From NCBI GenBank assembly GCA_045536965.1, contig JAZSON010000018.1, positions 1 through 54,239 of the forward strand: a stretch of DNA of 54,239 bases, read 5' to 3'. Within the stretch, counting starts at the first letter, position 1; every line of letters begins with the position of its first letter. The position numbers and the translations under genes were made by a program. A model generated the notes under the pieces. That model searched no databases. It saw only the letters and a list, made by a program, of their open reading frames with translations, and was not told the origin of the DNA. Shown piece after piece: positions 39,984 through 48,759 of the stretch. Source of the stretch: UBA5448 sp045536965 (lineage in GTDB: Bacteria > Bacillota > Clostridia > Oscillospirales > SIG627).

Positions 39984-40739
39984 TTAAATAACCTTGTTAA
40001 TCAAGGTACCGACGCTTGTAATTTCAAGCTCCAGCGTATCTCCGCTTTCAACAGGGCCGATGCCGGCGGGCGTTCCCGTGGTCACCACGTCTCCGGGATA
40101 AAGGGTCATAAAAGCAGTGATAAAGCTTAAAAGATCGTGGGGCTGCCACCGCATATCCGAACAGGGCGCATGCTGTACCGTCACACCGTTTTTACGGGTA
40201 GTCAACACAGCGTTTGCAATATCGGCATCCGTTTCAATCGTCGGTCCAAAGGGTGCAAACGTATCAAATGATTTTCCCCGCGTCCACTGTCCGTCGGCTC
40301 TTTGTACTTCCCGCGCCGTCATATCAAACATACAGGTATAACCCAAAATATAATCGGCAGCATCTTTGGATGCGACCTTCTTTGCGGTTTTCTTGACAAC
40401 AAATGCAAGCTCGCCCTCATAATCGATACGCCCAAAGCCTTCGGGCATCTCAATGTGCGCAAGATGGGAAACAGCCGCCGTTGCGGGTTTTAAAAAGAGA
40501 ATGGGGCGGTCAGGAATATCTCCGCCGAATTCTTTGGCATGATCCAGATAATTTTTCCCCACCGCCACGATGTTCCGCGGATGACACGGAGTCAAAAAAC
40601 GAATCTCGTCCAGCGGCAAAAGCCCTCCCTCGGGACGGGCAGTTCCGTCGTAAAAAGAACCAATATACGGCTGAAAACCCAATTTGGAAACGACCCCCTC
40701 GTATGTGCGGCCGTCAAACAAAACGCGGGCAATTTTCAT
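39984..40739 (-). CDS. Fumarylacetoacetate hydrolase-family protein
   Basis: A 251-aa FAH-fold enzyme. The metal ligands are seen in RIDYEGELAFVV (two Glu) and the Asp of YTCMFDMTAREVQ, followed by RGKSFDTFAPFGP and VTTGTPAGIGP. Family members hydrolyse or decarboxylate 2-oxo acids such as acylpyruvates, oxaloacetate or homoprotocatechuate derivatives. With housekeeping neighbours (ysxC, lon), an acylpyruvase or oxaloacetate-tautomerase/decarboxylase damage-control role is plausible. The start overlaps the ysxC stop by 4 bp. Confidence 0.88.
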   Translation of the reverse strand: MKIARVLFDGRTYEGVVSKLGFQPYIGSFYDGTARPEGGLLPLDEIRFLTPCHPRNIVAVGKNYLDHAKEFGGDIPDRPILFLKPATAAVSHLAHIEMPEGFGRIDYEGELAFVVKKTAKKVASKDAADYILGYTCMFDMTAREVQRADGQWTRGKSFDTFAPFGPTIETDADIANAVLTTRKNGVTVQHAPCSDMRWQPHDLLSFITAFMTLYPGDVVTTGTPAGIGPVESGDTLELEITSVGTLINKVI

Positions 40740-41332
40740 ACGTTTTCCTCCTTAAAAGCATCCTCAATACAACGCCAAACATCCTCTGCGCCCTCCCCCG
40801 TCAACGCCGAAAAAGGAATGACGGGCACATCATCGGGAATCGATTCATGTTCATGAAGCATACGAATCTGCTTTTCACGATTGGTCTTATTGAGCTTGTC
40901 GCATTTGGTCGCCACCACAATAAAGGGCGTCTTGGTTTCATACAACCAGTCGAGCATATCCAAATCATTTTTGGTCGGCCCAACCTTTAGATCAATCAAC
41001 TGCAACACAAAAACCAAGTTTTGATTGTCTTTGAAATATCTCTCGACCAATCTCGACCACCGTCTTTGTTCTGCCTCCGAGCGTTTGGCGTAACCGTAAC
41101 CCGGAAGATCGACCAGCATGGCGGTTTTGTCCACCTCGTAATAGTTGACAGTGATGGTCTTTCCCGGCTCTCCGCTGACGCGGGCGAGCGATTTTCGACC
41201 CAAAAGACGGTTGATCAGAGAGCTTTTCCCTACATTGGAGCGGCCCGAAAAGGCAAACTGCGGCAGCTCGCCGCTATACAGTTGGCTGTCGGTACCGGCC
41301 ACATGCGCCAGTATAACGTTGTTTTTATTCAT
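40736..41332 (-). CDS. ysxC: Ribosome biogenesis GTPase YsxC/EngB
   Basis: A 198-aa TRAFAC GTPase needed for 50S subunit assembly. G1 GRSNVGKSSLINRLL (30-44), G2 GKTITVNYYEV, G3 LVDLPGYGYAKRS, G4 TKCDKLNK and G5 FSALTGEG are all present. The ATG at 41330-41332 lies 4 bp after the lon stop, with its AGGTG site inside the lon end. lon-ysxC is a conserved pair in Firmicutes. Confidence 0.95.
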   Translation of the reverse strand: MNKNNVILAHVAGTDSQLYSGELPQFAFSGRSNVGKSSLINRLLGRKSLARVSGEPGKTITVNYYEVDKTAMLVDLPGYGYAKRSEAEQRRWSRLVERYFKDNQNLVFVLQLIDLKVGPTKNDLDMLDWLYETKTPFIVVATKCDKLNKTNREKQIRMLHEHESIPDDVPVIPFSALTGEGAEDVWRCIEDAFKEENV

Positions 41333-41336
41333 ATCT

Positions 41337-43754
41337 TTACACCTGAACAGAAGTGGATGCAACACTGTTGTCGTAATAAGGCACCGTCGCGCCTGCAACC
41401 AATGCCCCTGTATTTTCACGATCCAGAGCAACCGCCAAAACCTCATCGATGGTACTGCAGGGCAAAAAGGTCAGCTCCTTGCGAACCACCTTATCGATAT
41501 CCTCGAGATCATCGTAATTGTCGGCGGGTATCACCACGGTACGAATCCCCGCAGTATATGCCGCCATGGTTTTTTCACGCAGACCGCCGATGGGAAGAAC
41601 CTTTCCGCGCAGGGTAATCTCCCCCGTCATGGCCACATCGCTCTTAACGGGAATACCCGAAAGGGCCGAGATCATGGCGGTCGTCACGGTAATACCCGCA
41701 GAAGGCCCGTCCTTGGGCACTGCTCCCTCGGGAAAATGGATATGTACGTCACACTCTTTGTAGAAAGCGGGATTTTGCACGCGGAACCGATCGGCGCGGG
41801 AACGGATCAAACTGATGGCGGCGTGTGCCGATTCCTTCATCACATCCCCCAAAAGACCCGTCAGCTCAATCTTGCCGCTGCCGGGTAAAATGAGCACCTC
41901 AGCCTTGAGCATTTCACCGCCAAGCTCGGTCCAGGCAAGTCCGTTGACCACACCCACCTCGGAAACGGTGGAGGGCAGTTCCCTCTTGTACTTATGCCGT
42001 CCCAGGAAAGAGACCAGATCGCCCGCATCCACCTTTATCTTGGCATTTTCTCCGTCGGCAATCTTTTTCGCCACCTTGCGGCAAAGGGTCGCAATGGTAC
42101 GTTCTAAATTTCTGACCCCCGACTCGTGGGTATATGAAATGATCATTTCACGCAGCGCATCATCGGTCACGGTAAGCTTACGTTTGTTCAGGCCGTGCCG
42201 CTTCATTTGCTTGGGAATCAGGTGATTTTGTGCAATCGAGATCTTCTCGTTATCGGTATAAGAGGGCAGTTGAATGACCTCCATGCGGTCAAGCAGTGCC
42301 CGCGGAATGGTATCAAGGGTATTCGCAGTGGCAATAAAAATGCAATCGGTCAGATCGAGCGGCAATTCCAAATAGTGATCACGGAAAGCGTGGTTTTGTT
42401 CGGTATCCAATACCTCCAAAAGCGCCGAAGCGGGATCACCGTGGGCATCATGGGTCAATTTATCAATCTCATCCAATACAATCAGAGGATTCATACTGCC
42501 CGACAACTTAATGGCATTGACAATGCGGCCGGGCATAGAGCCGATGTAGGTTTTGCGGTGACCGCGTATATCCGCCTCGTCCCGCACGCCGCCCAGCGAC
42601 ATACGGACATATTTACGATTCAAAGCCCGCGCAATGGATGCGCCGATAGAGGTCTTACCGACACCGGGCGCGCCGACCAGACACAAAATCTGCCCGTTCA
42701 GTCCGGGGGAAAGCTGCTTGACAGCCAAATATTCCAAAATACGTTCTTTGACCTTCTCCATCCCGTCATGATCTTCATTCAAAATCTTTTCGGCACGGAC
42801 AATGTCCAATCGATCCTTGGTATATACCCCCCACGGCAATTCAAGACATACATCCAAATACCCCCTCAAAACGGTGGCTTCGGGTGCGCCGAAAGGCATT
42901 GCGGAAAGGCGATGGAGATCTTTATTTAATTTTTCACGCACCTCTTCCGAGCATTTCAGTTTTGCAATCGCTTCGGCAAGCTCTGCGTTTTCACCGCCCA
43001 AATCTTCTGCGACACCCAGTTCTCCCTGAATGACCTTCATCTGCTCGCGAAGGAAAAATTCCTGCTGTTGGCGTTCCATCTGCTCGCGGGTCTTTTTATA
43101 CAGAGAATCCTCCATTTTTAAAACTTCGGTCTCCTTTTCCAAAACAGAAAGAAGGATTTCCAGGCGGTGCATGGGATCAAACTCGTTTAAAATCGCAAGC
43201 TTGTCCTCGGGTTTATAAATCAAATTGGCAGCCATATAATCGGCCAAAAGACCCACATCACGGATGGTACGGATATTCAAAAAAGTGTCTTTTGAGAGCT
43301 TCGGAACAAATTTGGAATACCCCTCAAAGACCTCCATGACACGGCGAATAAGCGCTTCCCCGCGTACACCGCCGTTTTCGGGCAATATGTATGTTTTTTC
43401 AATGACATCGCAAACAATGCCCCCCTTGGCATTGCGGACAAAAGAGGTCATTTCACCCCGCGCAACCCCCTCCAAAACCAGCCGCATCTGTTTATCGGGC
43501 GTGCGCACCGACTGCTTAACGCGGGCAATCACACCGACAGGATAAACATCCTCGGCTTCGGGTGCATTGACGGCAGGATCTTTTTGAATCAATATAAAAA
43601 TGCTCCGATCCCCGCCCGCGACACTTTCCACGGTTTTCATGGAAGATTGGCGGGAAATATCCACGGTAGCATGCATTTGCGGAAAAATCACCGGCAATCG
43701 AATGGGGATTGCAGGCAAAGTATGAGATATCATTTTTTCAATGGTGGTCGACAT
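41337..43754 (-). CDS. lon: ATP-dependent protease Lon
   Basis: An 805-aa Lon A protease. N-terminal LON substrate-binding domain (to ~200), coiled-coil region rich in Glu/Gln (REQMERQQQEFFLREQMKVI), AAA+ core with Walker A GAPGVGKTS and Walker B PLIVLDEID, and a C-terminal protease with the Ser-Lys dyad in PKDGPSAGITV and RGKVLPIGGLREK. The ATG at 43752-43754 has GGAAAGGGG upstream. It is first in the minus-strand operon lon-ysxC-FAH-unknown-helicase. Confidence 0.95.
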   Translation of the reverse strand: MSTTIEKMISHTLPAIPIRLPVIFPQMHATVDISRQSSMKTVESVAGGDRSIFILIQKDPAVNAPEAEDVYPVGVIARVKQSVRTPDKQMRLVLEGVARGEMTSFVRNAKGGIVCDVIEKTYILPENGGVRGEALIRRVMEVFEGYSKFVPKLSKDTFLNIRTIRDVGLLADYMAANLIYKPEDKLAILNEFDPMHRLEILLSVLEKETEVLKMEDSLYKKTREQMERQQQEFFLREQMKVIQGELGVAEDLGGENAELAEAIAKLKCSEEVREKLNKDLHRLSAMPFGAPEATVLRGYLDVCLELPWGVYTKDRLDIVRAEKILNEDHDGMEKVKERILEYLAVKQLSPGLNGQILCLVGAPGVGKTSIGASIARALNRKYVRMSLGGVRDEADIRGHRKTYIGSMPGRIVNAIKLSGSMNPLIVLDEIDKLTHDAHGDPASALLEVLDTEQNHAFRDHYLELPLDLTDCIFIATANTLDTIPRALLDRMEVIQLPSYTDNEKISIAQNHLIPKQMKRHGLNKRKLTVTDDALREMIISYTHESGVRNLERTIATLCRKVAKKIADGENAKIKVDAGDLVSFLGRHKYKRELPSTVSEVGVVNGLAWTELGGEMLKAEVLILPGSGKIELTGLLGDVMKESAHAAISLIRSRADRFRVQNPAFYKECDVHIHFPEGAVPKDGPSAGITVTTAMISALSGIPVKSDVAMTGEITLRGKVLPIGGLREKTMAAYTAGIRTVVIPADNYDDLEDIDKVVRKELTFLPCSTIDEVLAVALDRENTGALVAGATVPYYDNSVASTSVQV

Positions 43755-43808
43755 GAATGGGGCCCCTTTCCGGTAAAGACGTTCCATCGGAACGCAGTAA
43801 TCTAATTT

Positions 43809-43836
43809 ATTATAACACAAATAAAAATAAATTTCA
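43809..43836 (-). promoter_or_regulatory. Promoter of lon
   Basis: On the minus strand TATAAT (43809-43814) with a weak TGAAAT -35 (43831-43836), 16-bp spacing. No CIRCE element is seen. Confidence 0.5.
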
Positions 43837-43856
43837 CCACTTTTTAAAAAAACTCT

Positions 43857-43884
43857 TTGAAAAATATAAAAACTGTGTTATAAT
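43857..43884 (+). promoter_or_regulatory. Promoter of the ygjV-like gene
   Basis: TTGAAA (43857-43862), 16-bp spacer, TATAAT (43879-43884). Confidence 0.75.
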
Positions 43885-43900
43885 GCGGCGAGGTGTTAAT

Positions 43901-44437
43901 ATGTCTGTTATAATTTCTATCATCGGTTACATCGGCATGGCTTGCGCCATCGTTTCTTTCCAATCCGACCGAAAAAAAATCATTGTCATATTCCAAGCGC
44001 TCACAGGACTCATGTTCACCATTCATTTCGGTATGTTGGCCTATTTTGAAGGGGAAAACACCATTGCGGCCGCCGTTCTGAACGTATTTGCAACCATCCG
44101 CGGTTTCACTTATGCGTGCAGAGAAACCAAATACGGAAATCTCCCCGTATTCCCCTATATTTTTGCCATCGGCTCACTGATCATCGGTTTTTTCACATGG
44201 GAAGGCTACCTGACTGTTTTACCCACCCTCTCTATGGTCATTTCCTCGATCGGTCTGTGGCTTAAAAATACGCGGATGGTTCGTTTTCTTTCCCTCCCCG
44301 CCTCCCTCTTGTGGTGGGTCTACAATCTTATCAACCATTCTTGGGCAGGCCTTTGCACCGAAATTTTCGTAACCACTTCGCTTTTAATCGCCATCTACCG
44401 TTTCGACATCAGAAAACAAAAAAACAACAACGCATAA
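43901..44437 (+). CDS. YgjV-family inner membrane protein
   Basis: A 178-aa polytopic protein with five or six membrane segments. IIGYIGMACAIVSFQSDRKK and LTGLMFTIHFGMLAYF, then ENTIAAAVLNVFATIRGFTY, match the layout of the bacterial YgjV/Imp family, whose function is unknown. The C-terminal SLLWWVYNLINHSWAGLCTE repeats the pattern of the first half, hinting at internal duplication. ATG 43901 has GCGAGGTGTTAAT upstream. It is monocistronic. Confidence 0.82.
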   Translation: MSVIISIIGYIGMACAIVSFQSDRKKIIVIFQALTGLMFTIHFGMLAYFEGENTIAAAVLNVFATIRGFTYACRETKYGNLPVFPYIFAIGSLIIGFFTWEGYLTVLPTLSMVISSIGLWLKNTRMVRFLSLPASLLWWVYNLINHSWAGLCTEIFVTTSLLIAIYRFDIRKQKNNNA

Positions 44438-44469
44438 CCACCCTACCCAAAAGAACCGAAAAACAACCG

Positions 44470-44499
44470 ATCCGCCTGATTTATCGGGCGGATTTTTTT
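44470..44499 (+). terminator. Terminator of the ygjV-like gene
   Basis: ATCCGCC / GGGCGGAT stem followed by seven T. Confidence 0.85.
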
Positions 44500-44520
44500 G
44501 TATTTAACCTTGGAAACAAA

Positions 44521-44554
44521 AAAGCTGTGCGGAAATTTCCACACAACTTTTTTT
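44521..44554 (-). terminator. Terminator of the exchanger gene
   Basis: On the minus strand GTTGTGTGG-AAATTT-CCGCACAGC followed by TTTTTTG. Confidence 0.8.
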
Positions 44555-44577
44555 CAGATCCGAACTTATAAATACCG

Positions 44578-45606
44578 TTAAAAAGCGCCTACTGCAATCA
44601 ACACCTGCAATACCACAAACGCTCCGTAAATACCAAGCAGTGTAACACCCTGCCATCTGCCCAATTTCCCTTTGAACAAAGCAGGCAGAGTCATCAAAGC
44701 CATCACAGCCACCATCAAGGGAATTTCCAAAATTTGCGAGGTGTTAAACCCAAAGAGCTTGCTTCCCTCGGGAACCACAAAGGGAGAAATGGTCACTGCC
44801 GCACCCGACACCAACACCAAATTGAAAATGTTGGCGCCGATGATATTACCGAGCGACAGGGCGCCGTGACCCTTGAGAAGAGCCGTAACCGCCGTAACCA
44901 ATTCAGGCAGAGAGGTACAAAGCGCAACCACCGTCACACCGATCACTTCGGTCGGAATGCCCGCCATGGTTGCCAAAGAAACCGAGGAGGCCTCCAGCAT
45001 ATCCGCACCAAACGCAATCAAACCGGCGCTGATGATCAAAACAATAATGTTTTTCCACAAAAAGCTTCCTGCGCCATCATCCTCTCCTTCACCCTGTTGT
45101 TCGGTGGGATTTTTAAAGCCGCTGTAAATGGTCGTGAACATATAAACACCAAACACAGCCATCATGACGATACCAAGCCATCTGTCGAAACGGCCGAATA
45201 TGTATGCAGCAACGATATAAATGAAAGCGGATACAAAGAAGAAGGATACGGGCGCCACAATGGTTTTGCGTTTCACGGGCGCGGGACGAATGGCAATTGT
45301 GAGCGCCGCGATCAACGCCGTATTACAAATAATGGAGCCGATGGCGTTGCCATAGGCAATCGCGCCGTTGTTATTGACGGCGGCAGTCACCGATACCATC
45401 ACCTCGGGAAGCGTCGTGCCGATAGACACAACGGTAGCGCCGATGATGATTTCGGGCACATGAAAACGCTTGGCAATACCAACCGCACTGTCAACAAACC
45501 AATCGCCGCCCTTGATCAGCAATATAACACCGACCGCAAACAAAAGAAGCGAACCCCATAGGGTATCTTCCAAACCATTGTACCATGCAAGAATTTGCTC
45601 AAACAT
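44578..45606 (-). CDS. Calcium/sodium antiporter (CaCA family)
   Basis: A 342-aa membrane protein with about ten hydrophobic segments in two inverted halves. Each half carries the alpha-repeat ion-binding motif: SIGTTLPEVMVSVTAA with GNAIGSIICN in the first, and ALCTSLPELVTAVTAL with GNIIGANIFN in the second. This is the YrbG/CaxA-type prokaryotic Na+/Ca2+ exchanger, which expels Ca2+. The acidic cytoplasmic loop between halves (TEQQGEGEDDGAG) is short. ATG 45604-45606 has AAGGAG upstream. Confidence 0.9.
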   Translation of the reverse strand: MFEQILAWYNGLEDTLWGSLLLFAVGVILLIKGGDWFVDSAVGIAKRFHVPEIIIGATVVSIGTTLPEVMVSVTAAVNNNGAIAYGNAIGSIICNTALIAALTIAIRPAPVKRKTIVAPVSFFFVSAFIYIVAAYIFGRFDRWLGIVMMAVFGVYMFTTIYSGFKNPTEQQGEGEDDGAGSFLWKNIIVLIISAGLIAFGADMLEASSVSLATMAGIPTEVIGVTVVALCTSLPELVTAVTALLKGHGALSLGNIIGANIFNLVLVSGAAVTISPFVVPEGSKLFGFNTSQILEIPLMVAVMALMTLPALFKGKLGRWQGVTLLGIYGAFVVLQVLIAVGAF

Positions 45607-45734
45607 AAAAAACTCCTTAACATGTTTCATTTTGTTGTTCTGATAAGGGTATGTCATGTTTATAAAAAACACAACAATGGGATTGTATCACAAAACGCAT
45701 CCATCTGCAAGGATTTTGACAAATAAAATATATT

Positions 45735-46455
45735 TCACGGTAAAATCATCAAGCAACATCGAAAAAAATCCTTTTCTTTGCCATCAAAAAAGACACCATC
45801 GGTTGATGATGTCTCCTTAATTGGTGCTATATCTGTTTGAGAAATTCCAAGATTTGTGCTTCGCTGATTCCTTCCTCGATTTTCGTTCGGATTTTCAACG
45901 CCTTTGCTTCTGCTTCGTTGTGCCCTTGCTTTATCCGCGTACTCTCTATAATCTGCACTATTGCTTCTATCGTAGTATCGGATAAATTCATCTCCCAAAG
46001 TTCGCGCATAAGCCTCAATCTCTCTCTTGGTGTTATGTTCATAAATATCCTTTCTAAAATCGTCTAACAAATCTTCTTCGTGAAAATTGAATTTTACTAC
46101 TCTCGTTACTTGCGGTGCGTTTTTAGATCCTTACAAATACGAACACATTATCCGTTCCAAGTGTTGTGTTTGGCTTATCGTTTACCTCTATAATGGCTTC
46201 GCCTTTGGATGACTGTTTGAATTTTTTAAGAGAACCTTTTATATGTATCTTTGAATACATATCATCAAGTTCGTTTTTGGAAACCGCTTCTGCGTTTCTC
46301 GCCCATCCGAAATTATTGTAATCCTTTTCTTGTTTGTGGAAAAAGATGCTTGTGTGGTTACTTCGGCGTTCTCTGCATTCAGTTTCGTATCAACACTTTC
46401 CCTCAATGCCTTTTCATACAGATGCTTTTTTTCGTCTTCATTTCAAATTCTCCTT
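45735..46455 (-). pseudogene. Decayed mobile-element-type gene with at least two frameshifts
   Basis: Reading the minus strand from about 46455, three frames join into one plausible protein: HLYEKALRESVDTKLNAENA, then after a frameshift NNFGWARNAEAVSKNELDDM and GEAIIEVNDKPNTTLGTDNV, then after a second one PQVTRVVKFNFHEEDLLDDF, YARTLGDEFIRYYDRSNSAD and YREYADKARAQRSR. The style resembles proteins encoded by clostridial integrative elements, but I cannot name the family. No complete start or ribosome binding site remains. A 71-codon ORF in another frame (45827-46042) has the same extent and is judged a shadow. Confidence 0.5.
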
Positions 46456-46483
46456 TATGTGCGAAATGCATTGAAACGAAGAA

Positions 46484-46518
46484 GTGGCAGTACAGAGCGA
46501 ATCACTCTGTACTGCCAC
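46484..46518. repeat. Perfect 14-bp inverted repeat
   Basis: GTGGCAGTACAGAG (46484-46497) and CTCTGTACTGCCAC (46505-46518) with a 7-nt loop. There is no clear T-run, so it may be a terminator remnant or the edge of the decayed element. Confidence 0.6.
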
Positions 46519-46551
46519 AAACAAAGGCTATTTAACATCTTTTGAGAACAA

Positions 46552-46593
46552 CAAACCCGAACGTTTCACCAATTGGTAAAAGGTTCGGGTTTG
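46552..46593 (-). terminator. Terminator of tRNA-Leu
   Basis: CAAACCCGAACC / GTTCGGGTTTG stem downstream of the tRNA on the minus strand, followed by TTGTTGTTCTC. Confidence 0.75.
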
Positions 46594-46600
46594 AATGCTT

Positions 46601-46686
46601 TGGTGCGAGAAACGGGACTTGAACCCGTACGGTGAAAATCCACACGCCCCTCAAACGTGCGCGTCTGCCAGTTCCGCCACTCTCGC
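46601..46686 (-). tRNA. tRNA-Leu, anticodon GAG
   Basis: An 86-nt class II tRNA on the minus strand with a long variable arm (TGTGGATTTTCACC) and encoded CCA. Acceptor GCGAGAG/TTCTCGC, anticodon stem CACGT/GCGTG with loop TTGAGGG, and T loop TTCAAGT. Confidence 0.95.
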
Positions 46687-46834
46687 ATTTGGTTCCCTCA
46701 AAACGGGAACAAGGGATATTATACACAATTCTGTTTAAATGTCAAGAGCAATTCAAAAAAAAGAATAAATAATTTTATTTTTTTGCGGTCACGGTGTTTT
46801 TTTCTAAAAAAATTTGCATTTTTGTAAAAAACTC

Positions 46835-46863
46835 TTGATTTTACGATTGTGATTTAATATAAT
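46835..46863 (+). promoter_or_regulatory. Promoter of pckG
   Basis: TTGATT (46835-46840), 17-bp spacer, TATAAT (46858-46863), in an AT-rich upstream region typical of a highly expressed gene. Confidence 0.8.
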
Positions 46864-46925
46864 ATAGAATGGTAAACGTTGTGGGGTAATCCCCACCCAT
46901 ATAATATTACACGGAGGACTGAAAG

Positions 46926-48701
46926 ATGACCAACAACAAGAAAGTCAATCAGTGGATTGACGAAATGGCTGCAATGTGCTGTCCCGACAAGATCGTTTGG
47001 ATCGATGGCAGCGAAGAACAGCTCGAAGCTCTTCGCCAGGAAGCTATGGCCACCGGCGAAATCATCAAATTAAACCAAGAAAAACTCCCCGGCTGTTATC
47101 TCCACAGAACCGCGATCAACGACGTGGCTCGTGTTGAAAACAGAACCTTCATTTGCACCAGCAAAAAAGAAGATGCCGGCCCCATCAACAACTGGATGGA
47201 TCCCAAAGAATGCTACGAAAAGCTTTCCAAGATTTATCGCGGCTCCATGAAGGGTCAGACCATGTACGTTATCCCCTACTCCATGGGTATCGTCGGCAGC
47301 GAATTTGCAAAGATCGGTATTGAATTGACCGACTCCATCTACGTTGTTTTGAACATGGCCATCATGACCAGAGTCGGCAAAGTTGTTGCCGATGCTTTGG
47401 GTGAAGACGGCGTGTTCGTCAAAGGCTTGCACGCAAGAGCACAACTGGATGAAAACGAGCGTTACATCTGCCACTTCCCCGAAGATTACACCATCTGGTC
47501 GGTCAACTCAGGTTACGGCGGAAACGTTCTGCTCGGCAAGAAATGCTTTGCACTCCGCATTGCTTCCTACCTCGGCAAAAACGAAGGCTGGATGGCAGAA
47601 CATATGCTCATCCTCGGTCTTGAAAATCCCCAGGGCGAAGTCAAATACATCGCCGCCGCTTTCCCCTCTGCCTGCGGCAAGACCAACCTCGCAATGCTCA
47701 TCCCCCCCGAATTCTACCGCAAGAAGGGCTACAAAGTCTGGTGTGTCGGTGACGATATTGCATGGCTCCGCGTCGGCGAAGACGGTCGTCTTTGGGCTGT
47801 CAACCCCGAAAACGGTTTCTTCGGCGTTGCCCCCGGTACCAACGTCAACTCCAACCCCAACGCTTTGGCAACCACCCAGAGAGACACCATTTTCACCAAC
47901 GTTGTGCATAACACCGAAGACAACACTGTTTGGTGGGAAGGTCTTGACAAGAATCCTCCCAAGAACGCCATCGACTGGAAAGGCAATCCTTGGGACTACA
48001 CCAAGTACAACAAAGCTGACAAATCCACCTGCGGTGCGCATCCCAACTCCCGCTTCACCGCCAAGGCTATCAACTGCCCCTGCATCTCTTCTGAATTCAA
48101 CAATCCCAACGGTGTTCCGCTGTCTGCCATCGTATTCGGCGGCCGTCGTGCAAAAACCGCTCCCCTGGTATATCAGTCCAGAAACTGGAACCACGGCGTA
48201 TTCGTCGGTTCTATCATGGCTTCCGAAACGACCGCTGCCGCTGCAGGCGCTGTCGGCGTAGTTCGTCGCGACCCGATGGCTATGCTCCCCTTCGCAGGTT
48301 ACAACATGAGCGAATATTTCGCACACTGGATCAACATGGGTAAAAAGATTCCCAACCCGCCGAAGATCTTCAACGTCAACTGGTTCCGTACCGACGATGA
48401 AGGCAACTTCATTTGGCCGGGCTTCGGCGACAACATGCGTGTCCTGATGTGGATCCTCGCCCGTTGCGAAGATAAAGTCGGTGCCAACGAAACCGCTATC
48501 GGTTACGTTCCCAATCCCGATGACATCGAGCTCGAAGGCTTGGATATCTCCAAGGAAACTCTTATCGATCTGCTCAACGTAGACAAAGCACTTTGGAACG
48601 AAGAAGCAGCCGGCATCGAAGAATTCTACGGCAAATTCGACGAGAAAATGCCTCAGGAACTCAAAGATGAACTTGCAACCCTGAAAGCCAACCTGAAATA
48701 A
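46926..48701 (+). CDS. pckG: Phosphoenolpyruvate carboxykinase (GTP)
   Basis: A 591-aa GTP-type PEPCK interconverting oxaloacetate and PEP. The P-loop FPSACGKTNLAM with the hyper-reactive Cys, the Mn/PEP region GSEFAKIGIELTDS, the lid-loop segment and FVGSIMASETTAAAAG are clear, and length fits the family. In anaerobic Clostridia it usually runs in the carboxylating direction, forming ATP or GTP. Strong ribosome binding site (CACGGAGGACTGAAAG) and a uniform choice of codons such as AAC, GGC and CTC point to high expression. Monocistronic. Confidence 0.96.
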   Translation: MTNNKKVNQWIDEMAAMCCPDKIVWIDGSEEQLEALRQEAMATGEIIKLNQEKLPGCYLHRTAINDVARVENRTFICTSKKEDAGPINNWMDPKECYEKLSKIYRGSMKGQTMYVIPYSMGIVGSEFAKIGIELTDSIYVVLNMAIMTRVGKVVADALGEDGVFVKGLHARAQLDENERYICHFPEDYTIWSVNSGYGGNVLLGKKCFALRIASYLGKNEGWMAEHMLILGLENPQGEVKYIAAAFPSACGKTNLAMLIPPEFYRKKGYKVWCVGDDIAWLRVGEDGRLWAVNPENGFFGVAPGTNVNSNPNALATTQRDTIFTNVVHNTEDNTVWWEGLDKNPPKNAIDWKGNPWDYTKYNKADKSTCGAHPNSRFTAKAINCPCISSEFNNPNGVPLSAIVFGGRRAKTAPLVYQSRNWNHGVFVGSIMASETTAAAAGAVGVVRRDPMAMLPFAGYNMSEYFAHWINMGKKIPNPPKIFNVNWFRTDDEGNFIWPGFGDNMRVLMWILARCEDKVGANETAIGYVPNPDDIELEGLDISKETLIDLLNVDKALWNEEAAGIEEFYGKFDEKMPQELKDELATLKANLK

Positions 48702-48710
48702 AATAATTAT

Positions 48711-48743
48711 GCTGTGCCCAAAGTGCTCTACTTTGGGCACAGC
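48711..48743 (+). terminator. Hairpin after pckG
   Basis: GCTGTGCCCAAAGT (48711-48724) pairs with ACTTTGGGCACAGC (48730-48743). The T-run is weak (CGTTTAG), so readthrough into the next gene is possible. Confidence 0.65.
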
Positions 48744-48759
48744 CGTTTAGAGGGATATT

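Noticed and set aside
45827..46042. 71-codon ORF inside the decayed element
   Set aside because: It looks helical and has a possible start, but the alternative frame continues a longer reconstructed protein on both sides.
47508..48740. 410-codon ORF opposite pckG
   Set aside because: Antisense shadow of a highly expressed, codon-biased gene; no ribosome binding site or recognisable motif.
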